Assembly: GCF_028356935.1 (NCBI RefSeq)
Contig: NZ_CP102798.1
Coordinates: 1,674,001 to 1,738,000, forward strand
Direction of reading: 5' to 3'
Source of the DNA: Lysinibacillus sp. OF-1
GTDB taxonomy: Bacteria > Bacillota > Bacilli > Bacillales_A > Planococcaceae
Length of the DNA: 64,000 nt
Below, piece after piece: positions 45,217 through 55,427 of this stretch. Numbering within the stretch: the first letter of the stretch is position 1; each line of letters begins with the position of its first letter. A program made the position numbers and the translations under genes. Under the pieces are notes generated by a model. That model did no database searches. It was not told the origin of the DNA and worked only from the letters and a program-made list of their open reading frames with translations.

Positions 45217-45702
45217 TTAGCTATAAAAGCTTTTTGGAATTGGACCGATATGACGACGATGATAGAGAAGGGGTTCTTTTTGAGAATTTGTAATGTCTAG
45301 CACTTGCCCAATAAAAATAGTATGATCGCCTGCATCTATTTGCTGAAATGATTTACATTGTAAAATAGCTGCTGTATCATGTAAAATCGGTAGCCCAAAA
45401 GTAGAAGTAGACCATTTAGCTTGAGCAAAGCGATCCGGGACTTTACTTGCAAATAATGTACATAAATGCTCTTGATTACTCGCTAAAATATTGACAGCGA
45501 ATTTTTCCGCACCCATAAAGTAAGAATGGAGCTGAGATTTTTTATCAAGTGACCATAAAATAAGTAGTGGGTCAATGGAAACAGATGCAAAAGAATTGAC
45601 TGTTAAGCCAATTGGATTCGTTTCATGACATGCTGTCACAACCGTTACACCTGTAGGATAGTTACCTAATGCCAATTTAAAAGCAGCTACTTGATCTGTC
45701 AT
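45217..45702 (-). CDS. Flavin reductase-like (FMN-binding split-barrel) protein
   Basis: A 161-aa protein of the flavin reductase/NTAB domain family: GNYPTGVTVVTA, GLTVNSFASVSIDPLLILWSL, and near the end GDHTIFIGQVLDI. Members supply reduced FMN to a partner monooxygenase or act on their own. The neighbouring divergent glyoxalase-fold gene could be functionally related, but no monooxygenase is present here. Confidence 0.88.
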   Translation of the reverse strand: MTDQVAAFKLALGNYPTGVTVVTACHETNPIGLTVNSFASVSIDPLLILWSLDKKSQLHSYFMGAEKFAVNILASNQEHLCTLFASKVPDRFAQAKWSTSTFGLPILHDTAAILQCKSFQQIDAGDHTIFIGQVLDITNSQKEPLLYHRRHIGPIPKSFYS

Positions 45703-45860
45703 TCAAATCACCTCTTTATAGTTAGTCATAAATTAGTTAACGGAGTTAGTAGGTAAATTGCACTTTTTTTCATACCATATAGTAACTCCTTTTCTTAAGT
45801 AAATTTTAAATCAATTAAACATCCAGGTAAAGCTAATGGGGGAAAGAAAGGGGAATTGCC

Positions 45861-46646
45861 ATGACTTTATATTTTGATCATCTGGTACATCAAGTAGAAT
45901 CACCAGAAAATATAAAGGTTTTCTTCAATAAACGAAATGTCCGTACAGTGAACGGTGGTCAACACACGATGTGGGGGACTTATAATACGCTAAGCTATTT
46001 TGGCTTAAGCTATATTGAACAAATCGCTATTTATGATCGTGATTTATTTGAGCAAGCGGCTCTGTACCCTTATTCCCTACATTATACGTTTAAACGTGAT
46101 CGTGAGCGCCAAGGATTTTCACGAATTGCCTTGCGCACCAAAAATATTGAAGACGAGGGTCAACGATTGCGTGCATTGGGCTTTGAAGTATATGGTCCCG
46201 ATGCTTGTAGCCGAACAAGACCAGATGGCACGACACTAGAATGGAAGCTATTGCATTTTGGCATGCCCAACCTTTCATTGGATTTTCCATTCTTAATTGA
46301 ATGGGCAGATGAAGATGAGGAACGTTTGGCACAATTAAAAGCTAGTGGTGCAATCGATGAAAACCAAGCCATCACAATGGAATCTATTCAGTTTTTTGTC
46401 AAGGATGTGGAGGAGACGGTTCAGCTTTGGCAAAAGGTATTACAGCTACCCGATTCCGAGCAGCATGAGCAATTTGTGTCACTACAGCTACCAAATATGC
46501 GCTTGGATTTTTATGAGGAGACGGCAGCATCTGCCATGACGTTAGGGCATTTAAAAGAAGGACCCATCGGTGTAACATTGAAAGATCCACACCGAACAAA
46601 GGAAACATTAGTTTGTCCAGGTGCTTTTTATTGGATTAATAGATAA
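45861..46646 (+). CDS. Glyoxalase/VOC superfamily protein (Glyoxalase_3-like)
   Basis: A 261-aa protein with two VOC-type halves. The first begins LYFDHLVHQVESPENIKVFF, GGQHTMWGTYNTLSYFGLSYIEQIAI; the second begins ESIQFFVKDVEETVQLWQKVLQLPDSEQ. The opening DHLVH and GTYN layout fits the Glyoxalase_3 (PF13468) type. The substrate is unknown. It is divergent from the flavin reductase gene. The start is supported by AAAGGGGAATTG upstream. Confidence 0.8.
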   Translation: MTLYFDHLVHQVESPENIKVFFNKRNVRTVNGGQHTMWGTYNTLSYFGLSYIEQIAIYDRDLFEQAALYPYSLHYTFKRDRERQGFSRIALRTKNIEDEGQRLRALGFEVYGPDACSRTRPDGTTLEWKLLHFGMPNLSLDFPFLIEWADEDEERLAQLKASGAIDENQAITMESIQFFVKDVEETVQLWQKVLQLPDSEQHEQFVSLQLPNMRLDFYEETAASAMTLGHLKEGPIGVTLKDPHRTKETLVCPGAFYWINR

Positions 46647-46649
46647 ATT

Positions 46650-46684
46650 AAAAATCCACTTCAATTGTTGAAGTGGATTTTTAT
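46650..46684. terminator. Bidirectional terminator
   Basis: AAAAATCCACTTCA and TGAAGTGGATTTTT pair with a short loop. Confidence 0.9.
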
Positions 46685-46750
46685 GTGCAAACATGTCAAA
46701 AAGCGGATTGAGCACTATTCATCTACCTCATCCACTTTCAATTTTGGAGC

Positions 46751-46951
46751 TTATAATTTTACAACATTTGATGCCTGGGGTCCTCGATTGCCTTCCACAA
46801 CATCAAATGACACCTTCTGACCTTCTTCAAGTGTACGGAAGCCTTCCTCCTGGATGCCCGTAAAATGTACAAATACATCTTCTCCATCATCACATTCAAT
46901 AAAGCCATAACCCTTTTCATTATTGAACCACTTTACGATCCCCTGTTGCAT
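46751..46951 (-). CDS. Cold-shock protein
   Basis: A 66-aa CspA-family RNA chaperone. RNP1 is KGYGFIE and RNP2 is VFVHF; the fold and length are typical ([18 protein letters not shown] start). The ATG at 46951 is preferred; an ATG two codons earlier is equally possible, and GGAGG serves either. About 200 bp of AT-rich leader separates it from fhs. Confidence 0.93.
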   Translation of the reverse strand: MQQGIVKWFNNEKGYGFIECDDGEDVFVHFTGIQEEGFRTLEEGQKVSFDVVEGNRGPQASNVVKL

Positions 46952-47163
46952 AAGCATTCGCCTCCAATGCGCTTGAATGTAAAATAAAGTTAACTAAGTT
47001 GTGCTATCATTGAGAAAATGTGAAAAATTGCATTTTCTCTTAGAACATACATGAATTGAACAAAGATGTCAATTGATTGTCGAAATGCTTGTGTATCTGG
47101 CTTTCTTTTTTTTCACAATTAAGACTATAATGGAAATGAACAACATAGAAAGTAGGATGCCAA

Positions 47164-48843
47164 ATGACAACGAAAAATCAACCATTATCAGATTTAGAAA
47201 TCGCTAGTCAAGCAGTAATCAAACCGATTACGGAAATTGCCAATGCTGCGGGTATTCCAGAGGATGCTCTTGAGCAGTATGGACGCTACAAAGCAAAAAT
47301 TGATCCTTTAAAAATTACAGCTCAGGGTGAGGACGCAAAGGTTGTGCTAGTTTCAGCTATTAGTCCGACACCAGCAGGTGAAGGGAAGTCGACGGTTACT
47401 GTAGGACTAGCAGATGCTCTTCATCAATTAAATAAGAAAGTAATGGTCGCTTTACGTGAACCGTCATTGGGTCCAGTTATGGGCGTAAAAGGCGGGGCAA
47501 CTGGCGGCGGCTACGCACAGGTTGTACCAATGGAGGATATTAATTTACATTTCACTGGTGACCTTCATGCGATTACAACAGCCAACAATGCTTTATCCGC
47601 ATTCATTGATAATCATATCCATCAAGGAAATGCATTAAACATTGATCCACGACGCATTATTTGGAAGCGTGTGATGGACTTAAATGATCGTGCCCTTCGT
47701 AAAGTGGTTGTGGGATTAGGTGGCCCTGTTCAGGGCATGCCGCGCGAGGACGGCTTTGATATTACAGTGGCCTCCGAAATTATGGCGGTGTTCTGTTTAG
47801 CGACAAGTATTGAGGATTTACGTGAACGCATAGCTAGCATTGTGGTTGGCTATACATTTGAGCGTGAGCCTGTCTTTGTACGTGATTTACAAGTAGAAGG
47901 TGCCTTAACATTATTATTGAAAGATGCCTTCAAGCCAAACTTAGTTCAAACATTAGAAGGCACTCCAGCTATTATACATGGTGGTCCATTTGCTAATATT
48001 GCCCACGGCTGTAATTCCATTATGGCGACACAAACTGCTCGCAAGCTAGCGGACATTGTCGTAACAGAAGCGGGCTTTGGCTCCGATTTAGGTGCTGAAA
48101 AATTTATGAATATTAAAGCACGTAAAGCGGGCTTTAAACCAAGTGCAGTCGTTATCGTAGCAACGATTCGTGCCTTAAAAATGCATGGTGGTGTACCGAA
48201 AACGGCACTTGTTGACGAAAATGTGAATGCCCTGCTACAAGGAATTGAAAACTTAGCTAAGCATGTTGATACGGTACGTACATTTGGTGTTGAACCGATT
48301 ATTGCGTTAAATCGTTTTATTACAGACTCAGAGGCGGAGCTAGAGGCTGTTCTGAACTGGTGTCAGGAAAATCAAGTTCGTATTGCCCGTACAAATGTCT
48401 GGGAAGAGGGCGGGAAAGGCGGATTAGCACTAGCTGAACAAGTATTAGCTGTGCTTGAAGAAGAAAACAACTTCTCTCCTTTATATGATGTAACGGAGTC
48501 CATTGAAGAAAAAGTGCGTACGATTGTGCAAAAGGTATATGGCGGAAAAGATGTACAATTTACAGATCAAGCCAAAAAACAAATTGCTCAAATCGAAAAA
48601 TTCGGCTGGGACTCTCTGCCAGTTTGTATGGCGAAAACACAGTATTCTTTATCCGACCAACCAAGTTTACTCGGCCGACCAGAAGGCTTTACGATCACAA
48701 TTCGTGAAGTTATTCCAAAGCTTGGTGCAGGCTTCCTAGTTTGTCTGACAGGCGATATTATGACCATGCCAGGACTACCTAAAACTCCAGCTGCCCTTCG
48801 CATGAATGTTGATAATGAAGGCCATGCGGTAGGATTATTCTAA
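47164..48843 (+). CDS. fhs: Formate-tetrahydrofolate ligase
   Basis: A 559-aa ATP-dependent ligase making 10-formyl-tetrahydrofolate. P-loop [16 protein letters not shown], catalytic [37 protein letters not shown] and [14 protein letters not shown] are strongly conserved, as is the C-terminal [10 protein letters not shown]. Length and motifs fit a standard fhs. It is monocistronic. Confidence 0.96.
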   Translation: MTTKNQPLSDLEIASQAVIKPITEIANAAGIPEDALEQYGRYKAKIDPLKITAQGEDAKVVLVSAISPTPAGEGKSTVTVGLADALHQLNKKVMVALREPSLGPVMGVKGGATGGGYAQVVPMEDINLHFTGDLHAITTANNALSAFIDNHIHQGNALNIDPRRIIWKRVMDLNDRALRKVVVGLGGPVQGMPREDGFDITVASEIMAVFCLATSIEDLRERIASIVVGYTFEREPVFVRDLQVEGALTLLLKDAFKPNLVQTLEGTPAIIHGGPFANIAHGCNSIMATQTARKLADIVVTEAGFGSDLGAEKFMNIKARKAGFKPSAVVIVATIRALKMHGGVPKTALVDENVNALLQGIENLAKHVDTVRTFGVEPIIALNRFITDSEAELEAVLNWCQENQVRIARTNVWEEGGKGGLALAEQVLAVLEEENNFSPLYDVTESIEEKVRTIVQKVYGGKDVQFTDQAKKQIAQIEKFGWDSLPVCMAKTQYSLSDQPSLLGRPEGFTITIREVIPKLGAGFLVCLTGDIMTMPGLPKTPAALRMNVDNEGHAVGLF

Positions 48844-48852
48844 TATCTTCTT

Positions 48853-48888
48853 TAAAGCTGCCCAACTTAAATGGGCAGCTTTTTTTAA
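48853..48888 (+). terminator. Terminator of fhs
   Basis: AAAGCTGCCCA and TGGGCAGCTTT with a 6-nt loop and a T-run. Confidence 0.9.
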
Positions 48889-49246
48889 TGGATAAAGGGG
48901 AAAACTTGGTTCCTAGATGCTCTCTGCATAATTTGGAAGAGAGCTACTATTTATTTTCCGCACGACTCATCGTCTATTTACAATTCAAGGATGGCATAAA
49001 TGTGAAATTTTAGTTGATTTCTTCATCTACTACATGAGTGAAAGTTCATAAAAGTTAATTTTTTTAAAAAATTTTAAGATTCTAGTGAAAATTAGGATCT
49101 TTTTTATGTTGCAAAAAAATCATGAGAACTTTCCTTATATAAATGTTTTTGGTATTTTTTATTAATAGTTCTCTGATTTTGGAAAGATAGAGCGGATTTT
49201 TACAACGCAGATTAATTGTCAAATGAATTTTTATTTAAAAAATACA
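48889..49246. other. AT-rich intergenic DNA before the hydantoinase promoter
   Basis: About 360 bp with no gene. It is very AT-rich and holds a few inverted T/A tracts (TTTTTTTAAAAAATTTTAAGATT near 49060). No motif beyond those in the promoter entry was recognised. Confidence 0.5.
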
Positions 49247-49318
49247 TTGAATTTTCTTTTTCTTTTAAATATAATTTACTTAATTCTAATTCGGAACACT
49301 GTTCCGATAATAGGAACA
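49247..49318 (+). promoter_or_regulatory. Sigma-A promoter and palindromic operator of the hydantoinase operon
   Basis: TTGAAT (49247-49252), a 17-bp spacer, and TATAAT (49270-49275). At 49291-49307 lies TCGGAACACTGTTCCGA, a perfect palindrome with 8-bp arms around one base. A half-site GGAACA follows at 49313-49318. Both are downstream of the expected transcription start, an ideal position for a repressor. An IclR regulator is encoded in the same operon. Confidence 0.8.
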
Positions 49319-49333
49319 TGGAGGGATGCAGTC

Positions 49334-51370
49334 TTGAAAATCGCAACAGATATTGGCGGTACTTTTACCGACTTAGTTTTCACAGATGAAAAAGGAAATC
49401 TTCATTTTGATAAGGGACATACAACACCTGGTCACTTTGAGGATGGCATATTAAATGTATTAGGACGACATGTTACAGAAGAATCTCTGATTGAATCATT
49501 TATTCATGGTTCAACGGTTATTATCAATACATTAACGGAAAGAAAAGGGGGCGTAGTTGGGTTAATTACAACTAAAGGCTTCCGTGACGTCATAGAAATT
49601 GCACGTGGGAATCGACCGGACTTATATAACTTTAAATATAAAAAGCCACAACCATTTGTAGAACGTTACTTACGACAGGAAATGGATGAACGCATCGATT
49701 TTAAAGGAAATATTATGAAAGCGCTTAACACCGAAGAAGTCGATGAAATCGTTCGTAAATTTAAAAAATTGGGTGTTGAGGCGATTGCCATTTCATTCAT
49801 TCACGGCTATAAAAACCCTATTCATGAACAACAGCTAAAAGAGGAAATTTTAAAAATTTGGCCTGAGGTGTATATCACACTTTCAAGTGAAACCATTAAA
49901 GAATATCGTGAGTATGAAAGAACGAATACAACGGTGTTGAATTCTTATGTAAAGCCGATTGCCCATGCCTATTTAAAAAGCTTAAAAGAAAAATTAAGTA
50001 CGATCGGTATTACAGACCATTTAAAAATTATGCAATCAAATGGTGGGACGACAAGCTTTGATAAAGCAATGGAGCTACCGATCAATTTAGTGGAATCTGG
50101 TCCTGTTGCGGGGATGTTTGGGGCAGCCAAATTAGGGCAGCTACTCAATGAATCGAATATTATTGCGTTCGATGTTGGTGGGACGACGGCAAAATGCTCC
50201 CTTATTACAGATGGCAAAGTAAATGTGACAACAGATTACTATATCGAAAGAAATGAAAAATTTGCGGGTTATCCAATTAAAACGCCTGTAGTGGATATTG
50301 TTGAAATCGGTAATGGCGGTGGCTCCATCGCACGTGTAGATCCATTTGGCTCGTTAAAGGTTGGTCCAGATTCTGCTGGTGCAAACCCAGGGCCAGTGGC
50401 ATATGGCTTAGGCAATACACAGCCGACAATTACCGATGCAAATGTGTATTTAGGAAGATTATCATTAGAAAACTTTGATAATCCAGTATCCATTGACAAA
50501 GTAGAGGAGGCTCTAGTGGAAGCCATTGCGAAACCGTTTAATGTAACGGCAGAAGAAGCGGCTCAAGGTATTTTAGATATTGCGAACTCTAATATGTTAA
50601 ATGCACTGAAGTTGATTTCGATTCGTAAAGGCTATGATCCAGAAGACTTCACAATGGTAGCATTCGGTGGTGGTGGCCCACTACATGCGATTAACCTAGC
50701 AGAAGAATTAGGTATGAAAAAAGTGATTATTCCATATGGTTCTTCCGTCTTTTCAGCATTAGGTATGATGATGACAGAATACCGACAAGATTATATTCAA
50801 ACAAGTTTAATGGGCTTTGATGCCAACCATCTTGCGGCAATTCAAGAAAATATTGATCAGGCGATTGCCAATGCCTATGCGGATGCCCCTTTATCAAAGG
50901 ATCATTATTATTTTGAGATTAATTATGATTTACGATACAAAGGACAAGAGCATGCAGTGAAATTGAACGCATCGACTAGCACGATTACAGAAGAGGGGCT
51001 ACGCGAATTAGCGGAGGCTTTCCATGTTAAACATAAACAAGAGTTTTCATTTGATTTACCAGCTACGCCCATTGAGTTAGTCAATTTACATCTTACAATC
51101 TACGGAAAAGATGAGGCAGTTCAGTTTAAGGAACTAGACTTCTCACAGGTCGACGCTTCCACATGTATCAAAGCACAGCGTAATTTATATGTGAAGGGAA
51201 CAGGTTGGGTAGAGGTCAATGTCTACGATCAACAAAAGCTCGTACCAGGTTATGTCATTGCAGGTCCTGCTATTGTGGAAAATCCAACATCTACGGTCGT
51301 AATCAATGACAAGCAATCCATTGAAATTGATAAATATGGCAATTTGATTGTAGAGATGGAGGGGAAATAA
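49334..51370 (+). CDS. hyuA: Hydantoinase/oxoprolinase family protein, subunit A
   Basis: A 678-aa protein starting at TTG 49334 with ATGGAGGG upstream; the open frame further 5' contains the promoter and operator, so it is not coding. ATP-binding, actin-like motifs appear twice: KIATDIGGTFTDLVF at the start (Hydant_A_N) and FDVGGTTAKCSL in the Hydantoinase_A domain, with LVESGPVAGMFGAA between. Such proteins hydrolyse cyclic amides (N-methylhydantoin, 5-oxoproline) using ATP, or carboxylate acetone-type substrates, with the B subunit. It is the first gene of a five-gene operon; the substrate is unknown. Confidence 0.93.
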   Translation: MKIATDIGGTFTDLVFTDEKGNLHFDKGHTTPGHFEDGILNVLGRHVTEESLIESFIHGSTVIINTLTERKGGVVGLITTKGFRDVIEIARGNRPDLYNFKYKKPQPFVERYLRQEMDERIDFKGNIMKALNTEEVDEIVRKFKKLGVEAIAISFIHGYKNPIHEQQLKEEILKIWPEVYITLSSETIKEYREYERTNTTVLNSYVKPIAHAYLKSLKEKLSTIGITDHLKIMQSNGGTTSFDKAMELPINLVESGPVAGMFGAAKLGQLLNESNIIAFDVGGTTAKCSLITDGKVNVTTDYYIERNEKFAGYPIKTPVVDIVEIGNGGGSIARVDPFGSLKVGPDSAGANPGPVAYGLGNTQPTITDANVYLGRLSLENFDNPVSIDKVEEALVEAIAKPFNVTAEEAAQGILDIANSNMLNALKLISIRKGYDPEDFTMVAFGGGGPLHAINLAEELGMKKVIIPYGSSVFSALGMMMTEYRQDYIQTSLMGFDANHLAAIQENIDQAIANAYADAPLSKDHYYFEINYDLRYKGQEHAVKLNASTSTITEEGLRELAEAFHVKHKQEFSFDLPATPIELVNLHLTIYGKDEAVQFKELDFSQVDASTCIKAQRNLYVKGTGWVEVNVYDQQKLVPGYVIAGPAIVENPTSTVVINDKQSIEIDKYGNLIVEMEGK

Positions 51371-51373
51371 AAC

Positions 51374-53050
51374 ATGAAAAAAGACGTTTTTGCAGTAGAA
51401 ATTATTCAAGATTCATTGCTAGCCATAGGGGACGAAATGTTTGTGGCTCTAGCACGTTCATCCATGAGCCCAGTTATTTATGAAGTATTAGACTACGCTT
51501 GTGGTTTAACGGATGCCAAAGGTAATTTAATTAGCCAAGGGAATGGTGTCACAAGCTTTATTGGGATGCTAAGTCCAATGGTGCAACGTGTTATTGAAAA
51601 ATTCGATAATGGAAAGTTGCATGAAGGCGATGTCATTATTATTAACGACCCATATGTTGGGGGTGGATCGCATTTATCGGATGTGGGCTTAGTATTACCG
51701 ATTTTTTATAAAGGTGAAATTATTGCTTACTCTGCCAATAAAGCACACTGGACAGAGGTAGGAGGGATGGACCCAGGTTCGTTTACAAGTAATTCTAATG
51801 AAATCTATCAGGAAGGTTTACAGCTACCAGGTGTCAAACTTTATCATAAAGGGGAGTTGAACGAGGCGGTCTATGAAATTATAGCAACGAACGTTCGTTT
51901 ACCAGAGCTTTCAATTGGCGATATGTTTGCACAAGTGGCAGCCTTAAAAACAGGTGAAAAACGCATTGCAGAGCTTTGTCAGAAGTTTGGTGCTGAATCG
52001 GTGAAATTGTCCATTCAAAGATTATTGGACAAGGGGGAGAAAATTGTAGAGCTTGAGCTTCAACATTTACCAAAAGGTGAATTTTATGCGGAAGACTTTA
52101 TTGAAGGGGATCCATTAAAGGGCGGACCCTATCCAATTAAAGTGAAAGTAACGATTAGTGATGAAGAATTTATTTGTGATTTTAGAGGCTCGCATCCTGC
52201 GGTCAATGTGCCAGTGAACTGTTCACAATTTGGTTTAATGGCAAGTGTGCGCGTTATGTTCTTAGCTTTACTTGGCGATATTGATGTAATTAACGAGGGT
52301 GTCTTTAAACGCTTAACGATTATCACAGATGAAAATTCGATTGTTTCCGCTAAACGTCCACATCCTGTATCCATGAACTTTGAGGCGCGTATTGGGGCTG
52401 CGGATTTAATTTGGAAAGCTCTTGCACCGCATTTGCCAGAAAGATTATCGGCAGGGCATTTACAGTCCGTTTGTACATTTATCTTAACAGGTAAAAACCC
52501 TGAAAATGATGAGTCGTTCCTAATTGTTGAACCATCTGTTGGTGGTTGGGGAGCAGCAAATGATGAGGATGGTCAAAGTGGGCAATACTGCATGGGAGAT
52601 GGTGAAACCTATAACCTTCCTGTGGAAATTGCAGAAACAAAATACGGTATTCAAATTGACGAATATAGTTTAAACTGCGATGGTGCTGGTGTCGGTCAAT
52701 TTAGGGGTGGCTTAGGTGTACGTCGTGTCTATACAGTCAATCATGATGGTCAAAAGGTTTCTGTGAACCTAGGCAGACATCAATTTGCGCCATTCGGTTT
52801 AAATGGTGGTGGGGAAGGCTCTCACAATTATTTAATCGTTCATAAAAAGGATGGAACGAAGGTTGGACCAGTAGGTGTACTTGCCAATTATGAATTGCAA
52901 AAAGGAGACCGTATTGAGCTTGTTACAGCAACTGGCGGTGGTTACGGCAATCCATTAGAAAGAAGCACGGAAGCCATTGAACGTGATTTATTAAATGAAT
53001 ATATTTCTGAAGAAGTGGCGAGAAAGCAATACGCTTATCAAAACGCTTAA
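51374..53050 (+). CDS. hyuB: Hydantoinase/oxoprolinase family protein, subunit B
   Basis: A 558-aa Hydantoinase_B protein starting 3 bp after hyuA, behind GGAGGGG. Conserved stretches include VIIINDPYVGGGSHLSDVGLV, YSANKAHWTEVGGMDPGS, GPYPIKVKVTISD and the C-terminal ATGGGYGNPLERS. It forms a complex with the A subunit. Its length fits the family (about 520-580 aa). Only the gene pair is certain; whether the complex acts on hydantoin, 5-oxoproline or another ring is open. Confidence 0.93.
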   Translation: MKKDVFAVEIIQDSLLAIGDEMFVALARSSMSPVIYEVLDYACGLTDAKGNLISQGNGVTSFIGMLSPMVQRVIEKFDNGKLHEGDVIIINDPYVGGGSHLSDVGLVLPIFYKGEIIAYSANKAHWTEVGGMDPGSFTSNSNEIYQEGLQLPGVKLYHKGELNEAVYEIIATNVRLPELSIGDMFAQVAALKTGEKRIAELCQKFGAESVKLSIQRLLDKGEKIVELELQHLPKGEFYAEDFIEGDPLKGGPYPIKVKVTISDEEFICDFRGSHPAVNVPVNCSQFGLMASVRVMFLALLGDIDVINEGVFKRLTIITDENSIVSAKRPHPVSMNFEARIGAADLIWKALAPHLPERLSAGHLQSVCTFILTGKNPENDESFLIVEPSVGGWGAANDEDGQSGQYCMGDGETYNLPVEIAETKYGIQIDEYSLNCDGAGVGQFRGGLGVRRVYTVNHDGQKVSVNLGRHQFAPFGLNGGGEGSHNYLIVHKKDGTKVGPVGVLANYELQKGDRIELVTATGGGYGNPLERSTEAIERDLLNEYISEEVARKQYAYQNA

Positions 53051-53061
53051 GGGAGAAACAA

Positions 53062-53814
53062 ATGACTGTCAAGACATTAAAAAACTCATTGGATATACTA
53101 GAATGCTTTGCTACGACAGAAAACGCATTAGGTGTTCGTGAAATTTCACGCATGATGAAGTTGCCGACAAGTGTTGTGCAAAGAACCATTAATACATTTA
53201 CAGAAGCGGGTTATTTAATACAGGATGAATACACTAAAAAATATAAATTAGGTTACAAAATGTACCTTTTTTATGATGTGCTATCGAATTCAAAAGACCC
53301 ACACTCGACCATTTATGAATTAATGCAAAATCTTGCTAGTGAAATGAATGAATCAGTATTTCTTACTTATATGGACAATGAATATGGTGTCACAACAAAA
53401 ATAGCCGAAAGCAATAAAAATGTAAAGTATGCGGTGTCTTTAGGAACGAAGACACCCCTTTACATCGGTGCCTCCTGTAAGGTGATGTTTGCCTATTTAG
53501 AGGAGAACAGACAGCTCGAATTAATAGCCTTCTTTCAAGAGGAACAATCGAAAGAAGAACATAAGTCCTACCTTGAATCATTAAAGGGAGAGCTGCAGCA
53601 AATCCGTCGCAACAACTGGTGTGGAACGGTTGGGGAGTATAATGAACATGCATTTGGCATCAGTGTACCATTATTTAACTATAAAAAAGAAATCATCGCA
53701 TCTCTTACAATTTCTGGTTTGGTATATGATTTAAATGATCAAAGGGAGAAATATATGCTTGAACAGTTAGTGAAAGTAGCTCAGCAAATACAATCACACA
53801 TTTCAAAACTATAA
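53062..53814 (+). CDS. IclR family transcriptional regulator
   Basis: A 250-aa IclR regulator: the N-terminal winged helix has ECFATTENALGVREISRMMKLPTSVVQRTINTFTEAGYLIQDE, and the effector domain holds LGTKTPLYIGASCKVMFAYL and CGTVGEYNEHAFGISVPLF. It sits inside the operon it probably controls, 11 bp after hyuB, and is the best candidate for the palindrome at 49291. IclR proteins bind small organic acids or ring compounds. The operon's own substrate or product is the natural guess for the ligand. Confidence 0.92.
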   Translation: MTVKTLKNSLDILECFATTENALGVREISRMMKLPTSVVQRTINTFTEAGYLIQDEYTKKYKLGYKMYLFYDVLSNSKDPHSTIYELMQNLASEMNESVFLTYMDNEYGVTTKIAESNKNVKYAVSLGTKTPLYIGASCKVMFAYLEENRQLELIAFFQEEQSKEEHKSYLESLKGELQQIRRNNWCGTVGEYNEHAFGISVPLFNYKKEIIASLTISGLVYDLNDQREKYMLEQLVKVAQQIQSHISKL

Positions 53815-53836
53815 CAACAATAGGGGAGCTGTCACT

Positions 53837-55411
53837 ATGAATAATAAAGTATTACATCCTAGGGCTTTAGAGCCTGTAACGTTACTAATGATCGTCTTAA
53901 CATCTGTCGTTGGGGCTATTATTGGGATTCAACTGATTACAACTTTAGGGATTTCTGCTAATACATCGATCGTTGGGGCAATATTTGCGATGATTCTCGG
54001 AAGAATACCAATAGGAAAGCTCATTGCATTCAAATCCGTGCACAGACAAAATATTATTCAAACGGCGATTTCATCGGCTACATTTAGTGCAGCAAGTAGC
54101 TTAATGCTGCCAATCGGTATTCCATACGTTTTAGGTTATGAAAATTTAGTTTTACCATTGTTTATCGGTGTTATTTTAGCGATGTTTGTTGATGCTTTAT
54201 TATTATATAAATTTTTTGATACAAAGATTTTCCCGGCAGCAGGTACTTGGCCACCAGGGATTGCAACTGCTGAAGCTATTAAAGCTGGCGATAAAGGCGG
54301 TAAAAATGCAAAGGTATTAGTTGGTGGTGTATTAATCGGTATCGTGGGAGCTGTTCTTAAAATTCCAATGTCAGCTTTTGGGGTGGCGTTCATCGGCAAT
54401 ATTTGGGCGCTGACGATGTTTGGAATTGGTCTTTTACTAAGAGGCTATTCTGTTCAATTATTTAATGTTGATTTAAATGCCTATTATATTCCACATGGTA
54501 TTATGATTGGTGCCGGAATTGTGGCTCTTTTCCAAGTAGCATTTACATTAATGAATAAACGCTCTGCTAAAAAGTCAGAAGAGTTAAGCTATTCAAAAGA
54601 TGCTAAAGAAATTCGCCAAGGTTTTGGTGTAGGTTTTATTGCTTATTTAGTCATTGCATTATTAATCGCCCTTTTAGGCGGAATAATTACACATATGTCA
54701 TTCGGTATGTTAATAGGCTTCATCATTTTCGCAACAATTGCAGCATTTGTCCATGAGCTAATCGTTGGTATTGCAGCGATGCATGCAGGTTGGTTCCCAG
54801 CATTTGCAGTGGCATTTATTACACTAATTGTTGGTATTTTAATAGGTTTCCCAGCACCAGCACTTGCTTTATTAGCAGGCTATAGTGCCGCTACGGGGGT
54901 AGCATTTGCCGATATGGGCTATGATTTGAAAACAGGTTTCATTTTACGTGGAAATGGTAGTGACCCAGCTTTAGAAAAAGAAGGACGCAAGCAGCAAATG
55001 ATTGCGGGTATGTTAGCCTTCTCGATTTCAGCAGTAGTTGTTCTACTTTCCTATAAATCTTATTTTGCACAAGGTTTAGTAGCACCAGTGAATCATGTCT
55101 ATGCAGCGACAATTCAATCAGGTGTTACAGGCGATGTAGCGAAACAATTAATGATTTGGGCGATTCCTGGTGCATTGATTCAATTAATAGGTGGTTCAAA
55201 ACGACAAATGGGTATCCTGTTTGCTACTGGTTTATTACTGATTAACCCGATTGCTGGTTGGGCTGTATTAGTGGGTATCTTGCTTCGTGTTATTTTCACG
55301 TATATGACGAAAGGTAAGAGAGAATCTGAAATGACGGTCTTTGCAGCGGGTGTCATTGCTGGAGATGCGTTGTATAGCTTCTTCTCCTCTATTCTAAAAA
55401 TAGGGAAATAG
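53837..55411 (+). CDS. OPT-family transporter
   Basis: A 524-aa membrane protein with about 14 helices, fitting the prokaryotic OPT (oligopeptide transporter) superfamily: RALEPVTLLMIVLTSVVGAIIGIQL at the start, FPAAGTWPPGIATAEAIKAG, and the late DMGYDLKTGFILRGN. OPT proteins import short peptides or metal chelates. Placement between iclR and the DUF917 gene makes it the likely importer of the operon's substrate. The GTW-P-PG motif is typical of the family. The start is behind AGGGGAGC. Confidence 0.88.
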   Translation: MNNKVLHPRALEPVTLLMIVLTSVVGAIIGIQLITTLGISANTSIVGAIFAMILGRIPIGKLIAFKSVHRQNIIQTAISSATFSAASSLMLPIGIPYVLGYENLVLPLFIGVILAMFVDALLLYKFFDTKIFPAAGTWPPGIATAEAIKAGDKGGKNAKVLVGGVLIGIVGAVLKIPMSAFGVAFIGNIWALTMFGIGLLLRGYSVQLFNVDLNAYYIPHGIMIGAGIVALFQVAFTLMNKRSAKKSEELSYSKDAKEIRQGFGVGFIAYLVIALLIALLGGIITHMSFGMLIGFIIFATIAAFVHELIVGIAAMHAGWFPAFAVAFITLIVGILIGFPAPALALLAGYSAATGVAFADMGYDLKTGFILRGNGSDPALEKEGRKQQMIAGMLAFSISAVVVLLSYKSYFAQGLVAPVNHVYAATIQSGVTGDVAKQLMIWAIPGALIQLIGGSKRQMGILFATGLLLINPIAGWAVLVGILLRVIFTYMTKGKRESEMTVFAAGVIAGDALYSFFSSILKIGK

Positions 55412-55427
55412 AAAGGAGTAAGGTTGA

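Noticed and set aside
49223..49333. Longer N-terminus of HyuA starting at 49223
   Set aside because: This stretch contains the promoter and operator, and the family N-terminus begins at the TTG at 49334.
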